Assembly (NCBI GenBank): GCA_964519535.1 | Contig: CAZFIR010000134.1 | Coordinates: 1 to 8,755, forward strand | Direction of reading: 5' to 3' | From: CAYWLI01 sp964519535 | GTDB taxonomy: Bacteria; Desulfobacterota; B13-G15; RBG-16-54-18 | Length of the DNA: 8,755 nt | Part shown: piece by piece, positions 5,318-8,755 of the stretch | Numbering within the stretch: the first letter of the stretch is position 1 | Layout of the letters: each line of letters begins with the position of its first letter | Translations under genes and position numbers: made by a program | The notes under the pieces: generated by a model | What the model was told of the DNA's origin: nothing | The model's input: the letters and a program-made list of their open reading frames with translations, nothing else | Database searches by the model: none

Positions 5318-6290
5318 AGTGCGACCGGTCTTTTTTATAGAGCACAGGACAACGACTCAAGTGTCCCTCTCCGTAATCGTACATCTCAGGAAATTGGATT
5401 TGGCAGGACTTGATGGCAAAGCTACATCGTGGATGGAAGGGGCACCCAAGGGGTTTGTGCGCAGGATCTGGGACTAATCCCGGAATGCTGTGAAGTGTGC
5501 CTCCCCGCTTGGTGCGACTCGGGAGTGATGCAAGAAGTCCCTGGGTATAGGGGTGCTGAGGGCTGTGGAAGATATGAATGGTATCTCCCTGCTCTACGAT
5601 AATACCTGCATACATGACATAGATTCGATCGGCGATATGTGCGACTACGCCGAGGTCATGGGTGATGTAAAGGAGGGACATCTTACGTATTTGTTTTAAC
5701 TCTCGAAAGAGATTCAGAATCTGTGCCTGGATGGTAACATCGAGGGCCGTGGTTGGTTCATCCGCAATCACCACGTCAGGATTACATGTCAATGCCATGG
5801 CGATCATGACTCGCTGTCTTTGTCCGCCGCTGAGCTGGTGGGGATAATCCTTCAGGCGTTCCTCTGGCGATGGTATGCCCACGTCCTTGAGGAGCTTGAT
5901 ACACCGTTGTCGTATCTCTTTTCCACCTGCCTTTTCATGAACCATTATGGCTTCACTGATCTGATCCTCAATGGTAAAGACCGGATTGAGAGAAGTCATG
6001 GGCTCTTGAAAGACCATTGCAATACGGTTCCCTCGGATCTTCTGCATCTCCCTTTCCCCGAGATCCAAGAGGTTTTGACCATCGAACAGGACCGTGCCGC
6101 CCATGATCTGAGCAGGGGGCTGCGGGATAATGCCAAGAATAGTCAAAGCCGATACCGTCTTTCCGCACCCCGACTCTCCTACCAGACACACGGTCTCCCC
6201 CTTACGGATTTCATAGCTCACTCCATCCAGGGCACGGGCAACCCTGCCGTTGCTGGTAAAATAGACCGTTAACTCCTGTACCGAGAGCAT
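5304..6290 (-). CDS. dppD: Oligopeptide/dipeptide ABC transporter, ATP-binding subunit (DppD/OppD type)
   Basis: This 328-residue ATPase is the partner of the next gene's product. Motifs are Walker A GESGCGKT (38-45), Q-loop Gln95 in MVFQEPMTSLNP, signature LSGGQ (153-157), Walker B VVIADEP (173-179) with Glu178, and switch His211 in LYITHDL. The oligo_HPY tail starts near SPQHPYT (243-249) and carries Cys283, 289, 296 and 314, a four-cysteine set with exactly the spacing seen in the DppF-type subunit. The ATG at 6288-6290 shares one base with the TGA stop of dppC (TGATG), and AGGG lies about 10 bases upstream inside dppC. LGIIPQPPAQIMGG after Walker A is typical of the D-type subunit. All catalytic residues are intact. 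Confidence 0.92.
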   Translation of the reverse strand: MLSVQELTVYFTSNGRVARALDGVSYEIRKGETVCLVGESGCGKTVSALTILGIIPQPPAQIMGGTVLFDGQNLLDLGEREMQKIRGNRIAMVFQEPMTSLNPVFTIEDQISEAIMVHEKAGGKEIRQRCIKLLKDVGIPSPEERLKDYPHQLSGGQRQRVMIAMALTCNPDVVIADEPTTALDVTIQAQILNLFRELKQIRKMSLLYITHDLGVVAHIADRIYVMYAGIIVEQGDTIHIFHSPQHPYTQGLLASLPSRTKRGGTLHSIPGLVPDPAHKPLGCPFHPRCSFAIKSCQIQFPEMYDYGEGHLSRCPVLYKKDRSHYEKA

Positions 6291-7468
6291 CAGTATCTTT
6301 CCCTGAGCTTGGGGTTTAATACATCTCGTAACCCCTCACCAAAGAGATTAAAGGCGAGGACTACAATCAGGATGGCAAACCCCGGGATAAAGGTCAGCCA
6401 GGGTGCATCGAATATAAAGCGCTTACCATCAGACAGGATGTTCCCCCACGTGGCATGGGGGGGAGGGACGCCGAATCCAAGAAAGCTGAGGCCTGCTTCT
6501 ATGAGAATCGCGCTTGCAATGCCAATGGTTGCTGAGACAAGCACCGGCGCCATGGCATTGGGGATCATGTGACGAAATATGATCCGCCAGTCGCTAACGC
6601 CAAGAGCCTTGGCCGCTGTCACAAAGTCCTGCTCCCGTAACGAGAGCAATTCGGCCCGAACAAAGCGAGTCGTGCCCATCCAACTCGTCAACCCGATGAC
6701 AATCATGATGTTGTACATACTGGCGGGGAGCAGCGCCACAACGGTCAGTATCAGGAAGAAGACCGGAAAACAGAGCATGATATCCACGAGACGCATGATG
6801 AGCGTATCAATAGACAAGGTATCTTTGTAGAGGAATCTCATCAACCTTGGGGCAGATTGTTTCCCCAGCACTTTTCTCCACCACAGGGGAGACAGTATAT
6901 ATGCACATCCTATAAGCAGCAGTACTCCTCCTGAAAAAAGGGCCCCGGCCACCATCAGTCCTCCGCCTAAAGACACTATAAAAGCTACCAGGATGTGATC
7001 GACCCGCACCGGGTTTCGTCCGAAATAGCCGGATATCCCCCCCATCACTATGCCGATAAGGACCGCAATCCCGACTGCCACAAATCCAACAGTCGATGAG
7101 ACCCACGCTCCCTGTAGCATCCTTGAAAACACATCTCGCCCCAGATCATCGGTGCCCAATAGATAGATCCCCAGCGTGGGGATTTCTTCGGGGCGCAAAT
7201 CCTCCAGCCTTGGCTCAGAGAACGGAGGACGCAGTTTTTCCTGAAGCCTGACCATGGCGGGATCAAAGACCGGTCTGTTACCGGAGGTAAGCACAAGCCC
7301 TGTTAAAGCGATGAAGAAAAAGAACACGAAGATAATAAGACCCGCCAAGGCAAGCTTGTTTGGTTTGAGAAGCCGCCAGAACTCCCGCACACGAGATTCT
7401 CTCGGAACAAGTGGTCCCTCCTCCAACCCTGTATCCTTATGAAGCGTATGTGTATCGGTCTTCTTCAC
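6290..7468 (-). CDS. dppC: Peptide ABC transporter permease (DppC/OppC type) with an inserted membrane segment pair
   Basis: This inner-membrane channel subunit pairs with DppB. I choose GTG 7468 (392 residues): GAGGA at + strand 7476-7480 lies 7 bases upstream, and the codon overlaps the dppB TGA as GTGA. An alternative TTG at 7504 would add 12 residues and lacks support. Residues 39-60 are the first membrane helix, and the GTDDLGRDVFSR motif starts at 105. The EAA loop, which docks the ATPases, lies at about 282-308 (DFVTAAKALG then NAMAP). The C-terminus (IPGFAI, LFGEGLRDVLNPKL) is standard. The length is unusual, since family members are mostly about 280-310 residues. The excess comes mainly from about 65-70 residues at 151-219, between GYFG and IDTLIMRLVD, holding about 39 hydrophobic residues that could form two extra helices, then a basic stretch. 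The frame is intact, so this is not decay. Confidence 0.9.
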   Translation of the reverse strand: MKKTDTHTLHKDTGLEEGPLVPRESRVREFWRLLKPNKLALAGLIIFVFFFFIALTGLVLTSGNRPVFDPAMVRLQEKLRPPFSEPRLEDLRPEEIPTLGIYLLGTDDLGRDVFSRMLQGAWVSSTVGFVAVGIAVLIGIVMGGISGYFGRNPVRVDHILVAFIVSLGGGLMVAGALFSGGVLLLIGCAYILSPLWWRKVLGKQSAPRLMRFLYKDTLSIDTLIMRLVDIMLCFPVFFLILTVVALLPASMYNIMIVIGLTSWMGTTRFVRAELLSLREQDFVTAAKALGVSDWRIIFRHMIPNAMAPVLVSATIGIASAILIEAGLSFLGFGVPPPHATWGNILSDGKRFIFDAPWLTFIPGFAILIVVLAFNLFGEGLRDVLNPKLRERY

Positions 7469-8424
7469 AAGCGTATCCTCGGATCCACCACCATATAGAG
7501 GCAATCAGAGATAAAGGTGCCAGCCAGCACCAGTACAGCGGAGATAAAATTAACCGACAGGATAATGGGATAGTCCCGGGCCAGGATGGCCTCGTACGCC
7601 ATCCTTCCCATACCCGGCCAGGAAAAAATGCATTCTATAATCACGGAGCCTCCTATGAGGCCAGGCAAAATGAGGCCGAACATAGTGACAAAAGGCAGCA
7701 ACGCATTGCGCAGGGCATGCTTGTAATGAACTTGTTCAGGGGGGAGGCCTTTAGCCTTCGCGGTTCGTACGTAGTCCTGGCTTTCCACCTCCAACATCTG
7801 GCTGCGAACATATCTGGAGAGCACGGCAATACCCACGGTAGCCCCAAGCACGGACGGAAGTAACAGATGCCACACGCGGTCCATGATGCTGCGAAGCAAA
7901 GAAACATCCCCAAATCCGAAGGTCTGCATGCCGATTACCGGTACATGGAAGGCATTGACTACCAAGAGGATAAGGATATACGCAAAAAAGAAACCTGGAA
8001 TAGAATACAATAGGTAAGAAACAAAGGTGGCTGAGCGGTCATACACGCCGCCTCGGGCAATGGCTGAACGGATCCCGATGGGGAAGGCAAGGGTCCACGT
8101 CAGTATGGTACCTACAATAAAGAGGGGGAGACTGTTGAGAAATCGCTCCCCTATCTTTTTCAGTACCGGTTCATTGTCCTTCCAGGATACGGTCTTCCCC
8201 GTGAATAGATCACGATAGAAGTAAACGAATTGGACGTGTAGGGGTTTGTCCAGATGAAAGGCCTCGCGAAACCGTTCTACCATCTCCGGCGTGAACTTGG
8301 GATTGAGGGGGTCCACTTGGCTCGGCTCGCCCGGAGCCAGGTGGATGATCAAGAAAGAAACCACCATGACGAAAAACAGGGTGATGATCTTTTGGATGAT
8401 GCTCCGGCCGATGAACGACAGCAT
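7465..8424 (-). CDS. dppB: Peptide ABC transporter permease (DppB/OppB type)
   Basis: This 319-residue inner-membrane protein has the normal length for DppB and forms half of the importer channel. The N-terminal helix (about residues 10-30, ending in the conserved LAPGEP) is followed by the long periplasmic loop typical of the B-type permease (about 31-98, including FHLDKPLHVQF). Further hydrophobic segments lie near 100-121, 132-158, 186-204, 240-266 and 288-311. The EAA loop is at about 219-245 (YVRTAKAKGL then NALLPF), and the C-terminus is the standard VVDPRIRL. The ATG at 8422-8424 has GAGGG 6 bases upstream (+ strand 8431-8435), which lies within the last codons of dppA; only two bases separate the dppA stop from this start. 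Nothing looks unusual apart from tight packing with its neighbours. Confidence 0.93.
   Translation of the reverse strand: MLSFIGRSIIQKIITLFFVMVVSFLIIHLAPGEPSQVDPLNPKFTPEMVERFREAFHLDKPLHVQFVYFYRDLFTGKTVSWKDNEPVLKKIGERFLNSLPLFIVGTILTWTLAFPIGIRSAIARGGVYDRSATFVSYLLYSIPGFFFAYILILLVVNAFHVPVIGMQTFGFGDVSLLRSIMDRVWHLLLPSVLGATVGIAVLSRYVRSQMLEVESQDYVRTAKAKGLPPEQVHYKHALRNALLPFVTMFGLILPGLIGGSVIIECIFSWPGMGRMAYEAILARDYPIILSVNFISAVLVLAGTFISDCLYMVVDPRIRL
7466..7480 (-). promoter_or_regulatory. Ribosome binding site deciding the dppC GTG start
   Basis: On the - strand GAGGA (+ strand 7476-7480) is followed after 7 bases by GTG (7468-7466), which overlaps the dppB stop as GTGA. This favours GTG 7468 over the TTG at 7504. 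Confidence 0.6.
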
Positions 8425-8426
8425 TA

Positions 8427-8755
8427 TTAGCCCTCTGCACTAAACACAGGCGCTACAGGAAGCTTTATCCACTTGTTGAAGTGGAAGGTATATGTTCCCG
8501 TCTTTGTGGGCGTGATCTTTTTGTAGATCACCTTCCCCTCGGCATCAGTCTCTCTTATCACAATTCGCTTGTCCAGGACAGCCGTCCACTTGTTTACATA
8601 GAGAAAGGTATAGGGCTGCTCCTCGGCAATGATCTCGTGGAGCTGGTGGCAGTATGCGACTTGTCTCTCGTGATCGTATTCCTGTCTGATCTTGATGATC
8701 AAATCATCTGCTTGGGGGTCTGTAAAGCCCACAAAATTGAGTTGGTAGGGATTGG
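8427..8755 (-). CDS. dppA: Peptide ABC transporter solute-binding protein, family 5 (C-terminal part; 5' end outside window)
   Basis: The frame is open to the window edge on the - strand and gives about 109 C-terminal residues, ending with TAA at 8429-8427. The segment NPYQLNFVGFTDPQADDLI matches the late part of family 5 (SBP_bac_5) periplasmic binding proteins, where NFxGYxNPxVDxLI is common. It is followed by a helix with QVAYCHQLHEIIAEEQPYTFLY, equivalent to the usual 'yxxlqxilxedxPyifLy'. The protein should bind peptides or similar ligands in the periplasm and pass them to DppB/DppC. The gene is first in the visible operon, two bases before dppB. Signal peptide, ligand pocket and promoter are outside the window, so ligand type cannot be judged. 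An internal GTG at 8732 is not a real start, because the homology runs past it. Confidence 0.88.
   Translation of the reverse strand, partial: NPYQLNFVGFTDPQADDLIIKIRQEYDHERQVAYCHQLHEIIAEEQPYTFLYVNKWTAVLDKRIVIRETDAEGKVIYKKITPTKTGTYTFHFNKWIKLPVAPVFSAEG

Noticed and set aside
5820..6272. Open frame of 150 codons on the + strand opposite dppD, and a similar one at 7411-7863 opposite dppB/dppC
   Set aside because: Both are antisense to genes with full family motifs, and no independent evidence of coding was found.
7502..7504. TTG at 7504 as start of dppC
   Set aside because: It would overlap dppB by 40 bases and has no clear ribosome site. GTG 7468 has GAGGA at good spacing and the common GTGA overlap.

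Overview
The window looks like chromosomal DNA from a Gram-negative, probably anaerobic bacterium. Desulfobacterota (the former Deltaproteobacteria) is my tentative guess. It rests on a DUF39-family homocysteine-biosynthesis protein, which is typical of sulfate reducers, syntrophs and methanogens, together with a biotin-dependent acyl-CoA carboxylase subunit, a DUF4124/SLT lytic transglycosylase and a DppABCDF-type importer. No rRNA or other strong taxonomic marker is present. There is no tRNA, CRISPR array, insertion sequence or phage gene. I did not find a wholly new system. The most unusual items are a DppC permease with an extra membrane segment pair and a relic of a second DppC-like permease.

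Left part (1-1544, + strand): the 3' end of an acyl-CoA carboxylase carboxyltransferase gene (to 451) is followed by a hairpin and a 315-base non-coding stretch. That stretch carries a good sigma70-type promoter whose -35 box lies inside a palindrome. It drives an AT-rich orphan gene for a small membrane-anchored protein of unknown function (767-1486).

Middle (1545-4200): the DUF39 homocysteine-biosynthesis gene lies on the - strand. A 320-base, hairpin-rich divergent region separates it from two overlapping + strand genes. These encode a secreted DUF4124/SLT lytic transglycosylase and PgsA, the phosphatidylglycerophosphate synthase, joined by an ATGA overlap. Both act on the cell envelope.

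Right part (4197-8755, - strand): a compact oligopeptide/dipeptide ABC importer operon is transcribed leftwards in the order dppA (3' end only), dppB, dppC, dppD, dppF. Junctions are a 2-base gap or overlaps of 3, 1 and 14 bases. The solute-binding protein would deliver peptide (or another small ligand) to the DppB/DppC channel, which is powered by the DppD/DppF ATPase pair. Both ATPases carry the same C-terminal four-cysteine spacing. Beyond dppF, on the same strand, about 32 codons survive of the C-terminus of another DppC-like permease. Its stop codon overlaps the pgsA stop codon, so an older permease gene appears to have been almost entirely deleted here.
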